64,000 nucleotides of DNA from [Candidatus Thermochlorobacteriaceae] bacterium GBChlB (GCA_000724175.1 JPGV01000037.1:1-64000), one strand, 5' to 3'. Positions 17,080-25,612 are shown, numbered from the stretch's first letter. The notes: generated by a model from the letters alone, not told the origin. Numbers and translations are program-made.

Positions 17080-19710
17080 TTAATCTGTAACGGTTGCTGA
17101 CGAGACAGTGAAGCGTGACCCGCGACCTGCTTCTTTGCTGACGAAAATTTTGGTCTCGAAATACTCGCGCAATTTTTCGAGATGCGTGATGAGAATGATT
17201 TTGTCAAACTCGTTGCTCACGCGCATCACGGCGTCAATCATGGCTTCCAACCCTTCGGCGTCTTGTGTGCCGAAACCCTCATCAATGACAAGAAATTTAA
17301 CACCCGCATTGCGTTGTCCTGCCAGCAATTTTGAGAGCGCAACACGAAGCGCGAAATCAATTCGGAATTTTTCGCCGCCCGAAAACGTCTCGTAAGGACG
17401 CACATTGCCGTAATCGTCGGAAATTTTTATCTCCAACGCCTCGACGACTTTTTGATTTCTTTGTTCTCTCTGTGTCTCGATTCTCAGTGCAGCAATGTTG
17501 CTTGTCAGTTTGGACAGTATGTCATTTGCGGCGCGCTCCAACTCCGGCACAGCGTTTTCAATCAGCATACTCTGAATGCCGCTAATGCCAAAGGCGTCGG
17601 CGAGCTTCCGATAGATGTCTTCGTCATCACGGTCGGTTTTCATGCGCACTTTGAGCACTGAAGCATCGTCGCGCTTTTTTTTCAAATCGTCAAGCCGAGT
17701 CTGCAAGGCTTTCAACTTGCCGCCCGCGTCACGCAAGTTCGCAGAAAGCACGTCCAACTCCGACACTGTCTTGCGCCGAGTGGTTTCAATCGTCTGCATT
17801 TGCGCGACGGCTTGGGTGAGCGCCGCAATCTGCGACTCCACTTGCGCGAGCCGTTGATGCTGCGCCGCCACATTGGTCGAGAGCGCTTGAAGTTCTACGT
17901 CGAGCCGTGCTGCGTTTTGCGTGGCGTTCTCGACCTCGGCGCTTTCACGCTCAATGCCCGTAAGTTCTTTCAGCCGTGCTTGCACTTGGCGATGCTGCGA
18001 TGCGTCGTATCCTAACGCCGTTATTTCGGCGCAGATGCTGTTTAACTGCGCGATCTCCTGTTCAATAAAATCGCCTCGCTGAAGCGCGAGTTCAATGTCC
18101 TCGATGGTCGTTTGCCGAATGCGCTTTTCTTCAAGTCGCTTTGCCGCCTCGCGCTCGCGCTCTGCAATGGTATCCAACTGCTGAACTGTCCTCGCCAGAT
18201 TCTTCTCGCACTGCGTCAAGGCGTCTCGACTTTTCTCTGCATCCTTCTGCTCGTCTTTTATTGCTTGAAGTTTGGTTGCAATCTCATCAAGTTGCGCCTC
18301 CGCGTTTTTCAACTGAGCTTCATAATCGCGATAAACTTTTCCCAGTTCTTCTCGAACTTTCTTGCGATGTTCGTCGGTCAGTGGCGATTGGCATAACGGA
18401 CAAACGGCATCTTTTAGGTCTCGAATCGTGCATCCCTTCCTTTTAAGCTCCTCCATTTGGGATTTATACGCGGCTGATTCGCTTTTGAGCGCAGCAACTC
18501 GCGCGTCAGCGGCGGAGCGTTCTTCTTGGAGTTCCGTTGCCCGTTTCGTCCGTGCTACGAGCGCAAGTCTCTCATTTTCAAGCGCGGCTCTGTCGCGCAC
18601 CAACTCCGCTTTTTTTTGCGCCAATTCATCAAATGCAGCCAGTTCCTTTACAAGCTCTCGCAGCGCGTTTTTCTCAAACGCTAATGTTTGCTCCTTTGCT
18701 GTTTTCTTTTCCCGAATTGCGCTTTCAAGTTTTAGTTGCGATTCCCTCAATCGTTGCGCTATAGCGCTTTTTTCGCTGAGTTCCGATGCGGTTTGTTGAA
18801 GCTGGTCGAACTCTGCTTTTCGCGCCTCAATATCGGCTTTTCTTGAAAGCAGTGCGTCGAGCTGTTGGCGTTCTCGTTGCTTGGCGGAAAGTTGTTTGTC
18901 AAGTTGGCGTAGCGCGTCGCGTAATGCGCTGGCTTCGCGCGTTGCAGCGTCAAGTTCAGCTTTTTGTCCCACCGCTTTGTTTAATGCGGCATCGAGTTCG
19001 GTAAGCGCTGCTTTAAGCGTCAACTCGCTTGATTCCAGCGTTTGGATTTCTGCCGTCGTCTCAGCGATGTCTTGCTCGACCGCCGGCATTTGTTTGATTT
19101 CTTCCGTGAGCAGTTCCAGACGCGCGACGTCTTGCTTCAATTTGTTCTCGAGCAGCCTCGCTTTTTCTCGCGCACGTTCCGACAGCGTTTGATAACGGTC
19201 GATGTGCAAAATCTCCGTGAGAATTTTCTTGCGCTCTGTCGCACTTTTACGCGTGAACTCGTTGGATTTTCCCTGCACGATAAACGACGAACTAATAAAC
19301 GTGTCGTAATCAATACCGAGCGTTTGATTGATGCGGCGTTGCGCCTCGCGCACGCCCGACTGCACAACGCGAAATGTGTTCGTTGCGCTGTCGCGCACGT
19401 GAAATTCCAGCGCGTCAGTGCTGACCCGACCACCTCTATTGCGCTTGGCAATGCGAATGATTTGATAATCAACCTCATCGAGTGTAAACTCAAACTCGAC
19501 GCGCATTTCCGATTCGCCTTCGCGCAGCAATCGCTCGTTGCCAACTCGGCCTTCCCCCCAGATGCACCAAGGTATTGCTTCAATCAAACTTGATTTTCCA
19601 GCGCCGTTTTCGCCTGTCAAACACGCCACGTGGAATAGGCTAAAATCAAGCTCTTGTTTATCGTCGGGATAACTGAGAAAATTTTGTAATCGAAGTTTCT
19701 TCGGCGTCAC
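17080..19710 (-). CDS. sbcC: SbcC/Rad50-type SMC-family ATPase
   Basis: 876 residues. Walker A GENGAGKSS (about 33-41), Q-loop SFIVQGKSNEFTRKS, long coiled coils, a central zinc hook CPLC (about 437-440), then signature SGGEKFRIDFALRVALSKL and Walker B KFLVIDEGFGTQD. This is the Rad50/SbcC architecture for tethering and processing DNA ends with an SbcD/Mre11 nuclease. No sbcD lies next to it; a gene of unknown function sits 6 bases upstream instead. It is somewhat shorter than E. coli SbcC (about 1050 residues). Expected in the cytoplasm on damaged or replicating DNA. Confidence 0.93.
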   Translation of the reverse strand: MTPKKLRLQNFLSYPDDKQELDFSLFHVACLTGENGAGKSSLIEAIPWCIWGEGRVGNERLLREGESEMRVEFEFTLDEVDYQIIRIAKRNRGGRVSTDALEFHVRDSATNTFRVVQSGVREAQRRINQTLGIDYDTFISSSFIVQGKSNEFTRKSATERKKILTEILHIDRYQTLSERAREKARLLENKLKQDVARLELLTEEIKQMPAVEQDIAETTAEIQTLESSELTLKAALTELDAALNKAVGQKAELDAATREASALRDALRQLDKQLSAKQRERQQLDALLSRKADIEARKAEFDQLQQTASELSEKSAIAQRLRESQLKLESAIREKKTAKEQTLAFEKNALRELVKELAAFDELAQKKAELVRDRAALENERLALVARTKRATELQEERSAADARVAALKSESAAYKSQMEELKRKGCTIRDLKDAVCPLCQSPLTDEHRKKVREELGKVYRDYEAQLKNAEAQLDEIATKLQAIKDEQKDAEKSRDALTQCEKNLARTVQQLDTIAEREREAAKRLEEKRIRQTTIEDIELALQRGDFIEQEIAQLNSICAEITALGYDASQHRQVQARLKELTGIERESAEVENATQNAARLDVELQALSTNVAAQHQRLAQVESQIAALTQAVAQMQTIETTRRKTVSELDVLSANLRDAGGKLKALQTRLDDLKKKRDDASVLKVRMKTDRDDEDIYRKLADAFGISGIQSMLIENAVPELERAANDILSKLTSNIAALRIETQREQRNQKVVEALEIKISDDYGNVRPYETFSGGEKFRIDFALRVALSKLLAGQRNAGVKFLVIDEGFGTQDAEGLEAMIDAVMRVSNEFDKIILITHLEKLREYFETKIFVSKEAGRGSRFTVSSATVTD

Positions 19711-19716
19711 GGCTAC

Positions 19717-21129
19717 TTAGGGTTTTCGGTGGAAACGAGCGAACACAATATCGGTAAACTGCACAGCCTCCAGCGAGTATTCATCGACTTTATACTGCGT
19801 AAAAATCTCTTCGTCAATGTAGAGCGACGACTCGCGCCATGTCTTTTTTTGATTGAGGTCGGCAATTGCCGCGTCATAATTCTGTTCGTTGCCTTTGAAC
19901 AACCGCCGAATCATTTTCTTTCTTGTCTCGTCATCAATCAACACGCGCAGATCTTCCAACTCGCCGTCGCTGCTGAGTTGAGGCGGTGGCGGCAAATACT
20001 GCGTCAATGGTGGCGGCTCTTCGCGTCGTTTCGGCGCAATCGGCGGTAACTTCGACGGCGCTGTTGTCGGCATCGCCAAGGGCTTTTCATCTCCCGTGTG
20101 TTCGCTCGGCTTCAACCCATCTGCATTTTCGGTTGTCTCAAAGACAAACGATTTAATTTGCGACGTATCTGGAGCAGCATTTTGTGCAACAGTTTCTTCG
20201 TCGCTTGAAACGGCTTTCGTGCTATTGCGCGAGCCATCAGGCGGAACTGGGTCGGCTTCGAGCGCACCTGTTGCAGACGCGGCAGCAAGCTGCGCCTCAA
20301 CTTCTCGCAATAGCGCAGTTTCAAACGATGCGTTGGACGGCTTAGGCGCGACAGGAAGCGGTGTCAATTGACGCAGCAACATATCACTCTCGCCGCGCAC
20401 AGCTTTGTCTATGTCCGAAATGCTCAACGCGCCTGCGCCCTTCGCCCAAAGTTCCGAGAGCCGCACGGCAAGCGGTTGCAATCCCTTGTCATTTGCAAAC
20501 GACATCAATACGTCAATTGAAATTTCTTTTTCGCCGCCGAGCGCGTAGAAGCGATACATCGGCTGAAACAGTTGCATCATGTCATCGTGCGCATAACTTG
20601 CCGAGAGCCGCCGGTCAATTTCGCCGATGAGCCGTTGCGCTCTCTCGCGCGTTAGCGACGGCGGTTGCTTCTTGATGAGATATTGCAAAAATACATCGAC
20701 GAGGTAGCGATACTCCGTGATGCTCTCCAACTTTTTTACAATCACATCGGAAGGTTGCTCATCACTTTCTCCAAACACAATCGCGGTGATGGTCTGGTGC
20801 GGCATCACCAGAAGGTCGTGCGTCAGCCTCACGCTTGGCTGCAAAATTGTGTTGAGGTGTGCGTCCGTCAGCAGGGCGGTTTGTGCAAGCGCATCGGCAA
20901 AAGAGTGTTTCAGCGAGAGGGGAACATGGTCGAGCTGAAACATCGGCGCGCTGAACCGCAGCACTGTGTCTCGAGCGACATCGTTGAGCACGGCAAGCGC
21001 GAACAATTTAATTTGCGTTGGAATGGCTGACGATTCAAGTGCGGCATAATCGACGGTTGTCTTGGCTGCATTGAGCTGTGCAAGCAACGCATCGGTAATG
21101 TTTTTCACAAGCGCGGTCGGCGTTGTCAT
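19717..21129 (-). CDS. Unknown protein encoded directly upstream of sbcC
   Basis: About 470 residues with the ATG at 21129; a longer frame opens at 21240 but overlaps the divergent pfkA leader. Three parts can be seen: an all-helical N-terminal region (about 1-255), a low-complexity acidic/proline-rich linker (about 265-385, including REEPPPLTQYLPPPPQ), and a conserved-looking C-terminal region (DDETRKKMIRRLFKGNEQNYDAAIADLNQKKTW...). No nuclease motif such as the DxH of SbcD is present. It ends 6 bases before sbcC, so co-expression with the ATPase is likely. Function unknown. Confidence 0.7.
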   Translation of the reverse strand: MTTPTALVKNITDALLAQLNAAKTTVDYAALESSAIPTQIKLFALAVLNDVARDTVLRFSAPMFQLDHVPLSLKHSFADALAQTALLTDAHLNTILQPSVRLTHDLLVMPHQTITAIVFGESDEQPSDVIVKKLESITEYRYLVDVFLQYLIKKQPPSLTRERAQRLIGEIDRRLSASYAHDDMMQLFQPMYRFYALGGEKEISIDVLMSFANDKGLQPLAVRLSELWAKGAGALSISDIDKAVRGESDMLLRQLTPLPVAPKPSNASFETALLREVEAQLAAASATGALEADPVPPDGSRNSTKAVSSDEETVAQNAAPDTSQIKSFVFETTENADGLKPSEHTGDEKPLAMPTTAPSKLPPIAPKRREEPPPLTQYLPPPPQLSSDGELEDLRVLIDDETRKKMIRRLFKGNEQNYDAAIADLNQKKTWRESSLYIDEEIFTQYKVDEYSLEAVQFTDIVFARFHRKP

Positions 21130-21260
21130 CGGTAGTTCTCGGCGTTTCAAGATATTAAACAAACTGTGTGGCAAAAATAGCGTTTCGCGCTCGTAAAAAA
21201 GCGGCGCTGTCGCCGTATCTTTAAACCAATTTGAAACCATTATTGAAAAGGAGTAACGAT

Positions 21261-22445
21261 ATGCCTTCTAAATCCGCACCTGTTGCAGGCCAGTCCGCCC
21301 TCGCGGCTCTAAAAAAATCATCGTCAAAAACATCGCTGAATGGAAAGCCAACGCAAGTTAAAACCGTCGGCGTGCTGACAAGCGGCGGCGACTGCTCAGG
21401 GTTGAACGCCACATTGCGTGGCGTTGTCAAAACGCTCATCAACGATTACGGCGTCAAGGTTATTGGCTACCGCGACGGCTTTCGCGGCATGATTGAAAAC
21501 GATTATCAACAACTTACGCTCACACATGTGTCTGGCATTCTCTCCATCGGCGGCACAATTCTCGGCACATCAAACAAAGCCAATCCGTTTCGGCAGTATC
21601 AACCGAAGACAGGCGAGTTCAAAGATGTCTCCAAAAAAGTCGTTGCTGACGCCAAAAAACTCGGCATTGACGCGCTGATTGCCATCGGCGGCGACGGCAC
21701 GATGTCTATGGCAGCGCGATTTACCGAAATGGGACTCCCCACCGTCGGCATTCCCAAAACGATTGACAACGACCTGATGGCGACCGACCTCACCTTCGGC
21801 TTCTACACTGCCGTTGAAATCGTTAAAGAATCGATTGACCGCATCAACACGACGGCAATGTCGCATCATCGCGTTATGGTGATTGAAGTGATGGGACGTT
21901 ATGCTGGCTGGATTGCGCTTTACGGCGGCGTTGCAGGCGGCGCTGATGTGATTCTCATTCCTGAAATTCCTTACAGCATTGATGCCGTCGCAGAAGCATG
22001 TGCGCGACGCAACAAAGAGGGCAAAGGATTTACAATCATCGTTATCGCCGAAGGTGCAAAGCCGATTGGTGGCGACATTACCGTGCAGAAAATTGTCAAA
22101 GACAGTTTCGACCAAGTGCGGCTTGGCGGCGTCGGAATGCAACTGCAAGCTGAGCTGGAAAAAAAATTGGGACGCATTGAGGTGCGCGTTACAGTCTTAG
22201 GACACTTGCAGCGCGGCGGCACGCCGACAGCCTTTGACCGTATTCTCTCTACGCGGTTCGGCGCTTATGCGGCAGGCATGGTCATGCGCGGCGAATTTGC
22301 CATGATGGCGGCGCTGCGCGGCAGCGAAATCGTCTCCGTCCCAATTAGCGATGTGGCTGGAAAAAACAAATTCGTCTCGCCCGACCACGAGCTTATCCGC
22401 GCTGCCAAATCGCTCGGCACGTCGTTTGGAGAACCGAAAAGATAA
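21261..22445 (+). CDS. pfkA: 6-phosphofructokinase, ATP-type residues in a mixed-substrate group scaffold
   Basis: 394 residues; phosphorylates fructose 6-phosphate in glycolysis. ATG at 21261 has a strong AAAGGAG 9 bases upstream, deciding the start against an in-frame codon at 21231. Motifs: VLTSGGDCSGLNATLRG, IGGDGTMSMAARF, GIPKTIDNDLMATD, HLQRGGTPTAFDR. Gly in GGDGT is the ATP-type residue (PPi enzymes have Asp), while Lys in PKTIDND is the residue of PPi or mixed-substrate group III enzymes (E. coli PfkA has Gly). So ATP use is expected, with probably little classical allostery; this is inferred from family knowledge. A N-terminal tail of about 30 residues precedes the domain. Confidence 0.93.
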   Translation: MPSKSAPVAGQSALAALKKSSSKTSLNGKPTQVKTVGVLTSGGDCSGLNATLRGVVKTLINDYGVKVIGYRDGFRGMIENDYQQLTLTHVSGILSIGGTILGTSNKANPFRQYQPKTGEFKDVSKKVVADAKKLGIDALIAIGGDGTMSMAARFTEMGLPTVGIPKTIDNDLMATDLTFGFYTAVEIVKESIDRINTTAMSHHRVMVIEVMGRYAGWIALYGGVAGGADVILIPEIPYSIDAVAEACARRNKEGKGFTIIVIAEGAKPIGGDITVQKIVKDSFDQVRLGGVGMQLQAELEKKLGRIEVRVTVLGHLQRGGTPTAFDRILSTRFGAYAAGMVMRGEFAMMAALRGSEIVSVPISDVAGKNKFVSPDHELIRAAKSLGTSFGEPKR

Positions 22446-22478
22446 CTCACCCCGAAACCACGTCATCCCGTTGATTTC

Positions 22479-22506
22479 AAAAAGGCTTGCTTTTGCGAGC
22501 CTTTTT
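22479..22506 (+). terminator. Rho-independent terminator of pfkA
   Basis: Stem AAAAAGGCTTGC (22479-22490) / GCGAGCCTTTTT (22495-22506) with one wobble pair, a TTTT loop and a terminal T run. It separates pfkA from the carbonic anhydrase gene. Confidence 0.85.
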
Positions 22507-22531
22507 CAATTTTGATTTTTTTTCACGAAAA

Positions 22532-22610
22532 TTTGATTATTCATATTTTTTTTAATAAAATTGCATCATAATGTTAAGAAAAATCTTAATAATCAATTAA
22601 AACTAATCAA
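22532..22610 (+). promoter_or_regulatory. AT-rich promoter/operator region of the carbon cassette
   Basis: Very AT-rich compared with its surroundings. TTTG (22532-22535), 20 bases, then TAAAATTG (22556-22563) fits the Bacteroidota promoter with one mismatch. Downstream are an inverted repeat TTAAGA-AAAA-TCTTAA (22574-22589) and a direct repeat TAATCAA (22590-22596 and 22604-22610, 14 bases apart), just before the start at 22616. These could be regulator sites; that is inference. Confidence 0.45.
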
Positions 22611-22615
22611 AATAT

Positions 22616-23275
22616 ATGAAGAACGCGATTTTTAGAACGCTTTTCGCTCTGGTCGTTGCAACGTCAGCATCGGCGCAATCTTCCCTTGATTCAGCATTGA
22701 TGCGTTTGAAAGAGGGGAACAAGCGCTTTGTCGAGGGCAAGTCAATTCACCCACGACAAGACATCAGTCGTATCAAAGAGACGGCGAAAGGGCAGAAGCC
22801 ATTTGCGATTATCATTGGCTGTTCCGACTCTCGCGTCCCGAATGAAATTATCTTTGACCAAGGGCTGGGCGACCTCTTCATCGTTCGCACGGCAGGACAA
22901 GTCTCGACCTACGCATCGTGGGGCAGCGTCGAGTTTGCGGAAGAAGTTTTGGGCGCGAAATTGATTGTTGTGCTTGGACATACGGCGTGTGGTGCAGTAG
23001 CGGCGGCGGTCAATGTGCCGAAAGTTCCGGGACACATCGTTACGCTCATCAATGCCATCAAGCCTGCTGCCGAGCGCGTCAAAGGGATGGCGGGCGACGC
23101 CGTCGAGAACGCTGTCAAAGAAAACGTCCGAATGCAGGTCGAGCAACTTCGCGCGCTTGAGCCAGTTTTAGCAGAGCGCGCACGCAAGGGCGAGGTCAGA
23201 ATCGTCGGTGCTGTCTATAATCTTGCCACAGGTGCTGTCGAGTGGCTACCTGAGACCGATACCGCTAAAAAGTAG
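22616..23275 (+). CDS. Secreted beta-class carbonic anhydrase
   Basis: 219 residues; converts CO2 and bicarbonate. A clear Sec signal peptide (MKNAIFRTLFALVVATSASA, cleavage after residue 20) places it in the periplasm, unlike most cytoplasmic beta enzymes. Zinc site: Cys69 in CSDSR (with Asp71-Arg73 dyad), His122 and Cys125 in GHTACGA. VPNEIIFDQGLGDLFIVRTAG and SVEFAEEVLGAKLIVVLGHT are standard. Followed by sbtA and sbtB, so its job is probably to supply bicarbonate at the cell surface for the transporter. Confidence 0.95.
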   Translation: MKNAIFRTLFALVVATSASAQSSLDSALMRLKEGNKRFVEGKSIHPRQDISRIKETAKGQKPFAIIIGCSDSRVPNEIIFDQGLGDLFIVRTAGQVSTYASWGSVEFAEEVLGAKLIVVLGHTACGAVAAAVNVPKVPGHIVTLINAIKPAAERVKGMAGDAVENAVKENVRMQVEQLRALEPVLAERARKGEVRIVGAVYNLATGAVEWLPETDTAKK

Positions 23276-23296
23276 CCAAACGGTTTTCTTTATCCG

Positions 23297-23328
23297 CGAT
23301 TGCATTGAGATAAATTCTCGTGCAATCG
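23297..23328 (+). promoter_or_regulatory. 32-base interrupted palindrome between carbonic anhydrase and sbtA
   Basis: CGATTGCA (23297-23304) pairs with TGCAATCG (23321-23328), and inside it GAGA (23307-23310) pairs with TCTC (23316-23319) around a 5-base centre. No T run follows, so it is not a simple terminator. It could be an operator for sbtA or an RNA hairpin that stabilises or divides the transcript. The start of sbtA lies 71 bases further on. Confidence 0.5.
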
Positions 23329-23399
23329 TGGCTTCAACAACAGCAGTTGCGGGCTTTATCGCTAACTTTCACAGATTGGCGTTTTCTAAAAACAACATC

Positions 23400-24449
23400 A
23401 TGGAACACTTACAGGATTTTTTCGTCGCATTTCTTTCTCCGATGGTGCTGGCGTTCATTTTAGGCGTCATTGCGACGTCGGTCAAGAGTGACCTGAAATT
23501 TCCCGAAGAACTTTACACCGCGCTCACGATTTATTTGCTTGTCGCTATTGGCTTGAAAGGCGGATATAAACTATCTATTACCTCTGTGGCCGATTTTTGG
23601 AAACCAAGCGTTGCAGCGATTCTTATTGGCGTCGCCATTCCAATTTGGTCGTTCTGGATTTTGCGTAAGGGCGGCAAGTTCGACGTGGTAAACGCGGCGG
23701 CGATTGCAGCACATTACGGCTCAGTTTCCGCTGTTACTTTTGCCGAAGCACAAGCCTTTCATGACAATTTAAAGGCAGACCTGCTGACGACGACACCGTC
23801 GCTCACCGATGCGCAGCTCGCGTCGTTGGGCGCGACTTACGAAGGCTTTATGCCAAGTTTGCTCACCATTATGGAAGTACCGGGCATCTTGGTTGCGTTG
23901 CTCATTGCACGCACCAGCAAAGAAGCAAATATTTTGGAATCGACACGCGGCTCAACATCTGAAGTCTTGCGCGAGTTGCTGGCGGGCAAAAGCACAATGT
24001 TGCTTGTGGGGTGCCTTGTAATCGGAGTGTTAGCAGGCAAGCGCGGCTGGGAACAAGTCTCGCCGTTTTTCGACACGCCATTTCGCGGCATCTTAACGCT
24101 CTTTTTGTTGGAAGCGGGATTGGTAACGGGACGGCGGCTTGGCGATTTAAAGAAGGTCGGTGCGTTCTTAATCGTATTCGGAATCGTGATGCCGGTCCTG
24201 CACGCCACACTTGGCATTGCGCTTGGCAAATTTGCAGGGCTGTCTCTTGGCGGCGCAACGATTCTTGGCGTCTTGGCAGCGAGCGCGTCTTACATTGCTG
24301 CGCCAGCAGCTGTGCGTGTGGCTCTGCCCGAATCAAGCCCGACCTATTACCTAACGGCGTCGCTGGCAATTACCTTTCCCTTCAATATCATTATTGGCTT
24401 GCCGCTTTACCATTACATCGCAATGTTCATCTTTGGAGGCTCATTATGA
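23400..24449 (+). CDS. sbtA: Sodium-dependent bicarbonate transporter, SbtA family
   Basis: 349 residues, inner membrane, about ten helices in two inverted halves. Family features: DFFVAFLSPMVLAFILGV, KFPEELYTALTIYLLVAIGLKGGYKL, AAHYGSVSAVTFAEA, YEGFMPSLLTIMEVPGILVALL and ASASYIAAPAAVRVALPES...YYLTASLAITFPFN. The ATG at 23400 gives the usual SbtA N-terminus; in-frame codons upstream to 23208 lie inside the carbonic anhydrase gene. The stop overlaps sbtB as ATGA. SbtA imports HCO3- with Na+; here it may feed carboxylases rather than Rubisco, which is inferred. Confidence 0.95.
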   Translation: MEHLQDFFVAFLSPMVLAFILGVIATSVKSDLKFPEELYTALTIYLLVAIGLKGGYKLSITSVADFWKPSVAAILIGVAIPIWSFWILRKGGKFDVVNAAAIAAHYGSVSAVTFAEAQAFHDNLKADLLTTTPSLTDAQLASLGATYEGFMPSLLTIMEVPGILVALLIARTSKEANILESTRGSTSEVLRELLAGKSTMLLVGCLVIGVLAGKRGWEQVSPFFDTPFRGILTLFLLEAGLVTGRRLGDLKKVGAFLIVFGIVMPVLHATLGIALGKFAGLSLGGATILGVLAASASYIAAPAAVRVALPESSPTYYLTASLAITFPFNIIIGLPLYHYIAMFIFGGSL

Positions 24450-24748
24450 AAACCACAACGCTCAAATTAGTAACCATCATTGCCGAAGACGACATTGAGG
24501 CGCGGCTTGTGCGCGACTTGAAAGAACTCGGCGTTAAGGGCTACACCATTGTGAACGTCCGCGGCGAGGGCTTGCACGGCGCACGCGACAACGCTTGGGA
24601 AGGCGAGAACATTCGCCTCGAGACGCTCGTCAGTTCCGAACTAGCGGATAAGCTGTTCGAGTTTTTGCACAGCACATATTTCCCGCGATACTTGATGGTG
24701 GTTTATATGGAAAATGTCGAGGTCATTCGCGCAGAAAAATTTTTGTAA
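24446..24748 (+). CDS. sbtB: SbtB-like PII-family regulator of SbtA
   Basis: 100 residues with the ferredoxin-like PII fold (TLKLVTIIAEDDIEARLVRDLKELGVKGYTIVNVRGEG). The loop region GLHGARDNAWEGENIRLETLV matches SbtB T-loop spacing. In cyanobacteria SbtB binds adenyl nucleotides and gates SbtA. The C-terminus ends at VEVIRAEKFL with no Cys-containing redox R-loop extension, which some cyanobacterial SbtB proteins have. Good Shine-Dalgarno GGAGG at 24435-24439; start overlaps the sbtA stop (ATGA), so the pair is coupled. Confidence 0.9.
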   Translation: MKTTTLKLVTIIAEDDIEARLVRDLKELGVKGYTIVNVRGEGLHGARDNAWEGENIRLETLVSSELADKLFEFLHSTYFPRYLMVVYMENVEVIRAEKFL

Positions 24749-24771
24749 GGCGCGGGCAATGTGTAATTTTC

Positions 24772-24790
24772 GGTTTGCTACTGACAAACC
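24772..24790 (+). promoter_or_regulatory. Hairpin or operator ahead of the HTH regulator
   Basis: GGTTTG (24772-24777) and CAAACC (24785-24790) form a perfect 6-base inverted repeat around 7 bases, 8 bases before the regulator's ATG. Could be an operator or a structure that limits translation. Confidence 0.35.
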
Positions 24791-24798
24791 AAGCCGAT

Positions 24799-25425
24799 AT
24801 GACCGACATCTATATGCTCCGCGAGTTGGAGCAAATCCGCGCCATTGCCGACCCGCTTCGCATTCGCATTCTTGATGTGCTGTGCCACAACAGTATGACA
24901 ACCAAACAAGTTGCCGAGTTTCTGGGCGAAAATGTCAACAAGCTCTATCACCATGTCGATACGCTCGAGGCAGCAGGGCTCATCAAGTTGGTTGATACGC
25001 GCAAAAATCGCGGCACGCTCGAGAAGTACTTCCAAGCCGTTGCCAAGCACTTCACGCTTTCGCCGACGCTCTTTGAAGTTCGACTGGTTGAGTCGGAGCA
25101 ACGCTCCGAACTCACCTTCTCCGCCGCGTTGCAAGCCACACTGACGGAAATCAAACAAAGCCTGGCAAAGCGGCTTATTAAGCCAAGCGAAACACAGCGC
25201 TTCTTTACGCGCCTTCATGTGCGTATGACCAAAGCCAAGGCGGCGGAACTCGAGGAGAAGTTTCAATCGTGGCTGAAAGAATGCGAAGCAGCAGATTCGG
25301 ACGAGGGCGACGTCGTCTATGGCTTAACGGCAACGCTTTATCCTGTCGAGGCAAAACCTGCTGCCGAAGAAAGTCCGACGAAGAAACATCGTTTGCTCAA
25401 GCGGGCATTGCGTAGAAAAGAATGA
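24799..25425 (+). CDS. ArsR-type winged-helix transcription regulator
   Basis: 208 residues. Winged helix-turn-helix at the N-terminus (IADPLRIRILDVLCHNSMTTKQVAEFLGENVNKLYHHVDTLEAAGLIKLVDT...), of the HTH_20/ArsR kind, then a helical C-terminal region and a basic tail (KKHRLLKRALRRKE). No metal-binding Cys cluster typical of ArsR metal sensors. ATG at 24799 is chosen over a TTG at 24775. It follows sbtB by 50 bases in the same direction, so it may control the carbon cassette; the ligand is unknown. Confidence 0.8.
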   Translation: MTDIYMLRELEQIRAIADPLRIRILDVLCHNSMTTKQVAEFLGENVNKLYHHVDTLEAAGLIKLVDTRKNRGTLEKYFQAVAKHFTLSPTLFEVRLVESEQRSELTFSAALQATLTEIKQSLAKRLIKPSETQRFFTRLHVRMTKAKAAELEEKFQSWLKECEAADSDEGDVVYGLTATLYPVEAKPAAEESPTKKHRLLKRALRRKE

Positions 25426-25491
25426 TGCTTGGCTGCCGCTGCCTAACTCTTCATACAGGTGAGTTTTGCACGTCGTCGAGCATGTAGTACG

Positions 25492-25522
25492 ATTGGAACA
25501 ATCAACGATTTTTGTAACTTTG
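25492..25522 (+). promoter_or_regulatory. Promoter of tRNA-Gln
   Basis: ATTG (25492-25495), 19 bases, then TAACTTTG (25515-25522): a near-perfect match to the Bacteroidota TTTG-N19-TAnnTTTG promoter. It ends 18 bases before the mature tRNA. The rest of 25426-25491 shows nothing clear. Confidence 0.7.
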
Positions 25523-25540
25523 TGTTTACGCACCGCTAAT

Positions 25541-25612
25541 TGAGGAGTCGCCAAGTGGTAAGGCACCTGACTCTGAATCAGGCATTCGCAGGTTCGATCC
25601 CTGCCTCCTCAG
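25541..25612 (+). tRNA. tRNA-Gln (CTG anticodon)
   Basis: Complete cloverleaf: acceptor TGAGGAG/CTCCTCA, D-arm with AAGTGGTAAGGC, anticodon stem CCTGA/TCAGG with loop CTCTGAA giving anticodon CTG, T-arm GCAGGTTCGATCCCTGC, discriminator G. CCA is not encoded. The anticodon reads CAG codons. Confidence 0.95.

Noticed and set aside
16139-17083. 314-codon plus-strand frame opposite der
   Set aside because: Low-complexity Ser/Thr-rich translation, exactly antisense to a certain gene.
19717-21129. SbcD (Mre11-type nuclease) upstream of sbcC
   Set aside because: No metallophosphoesterase motifs (DxH, GNHD, GH) are present.
24011-24748. Long version of the SbtB frame starting inside sbtA
   Set aside because: PII homology begins only at the ATG at 24446, which has a good ribosome-binding site and overlaps the sbtA stop.
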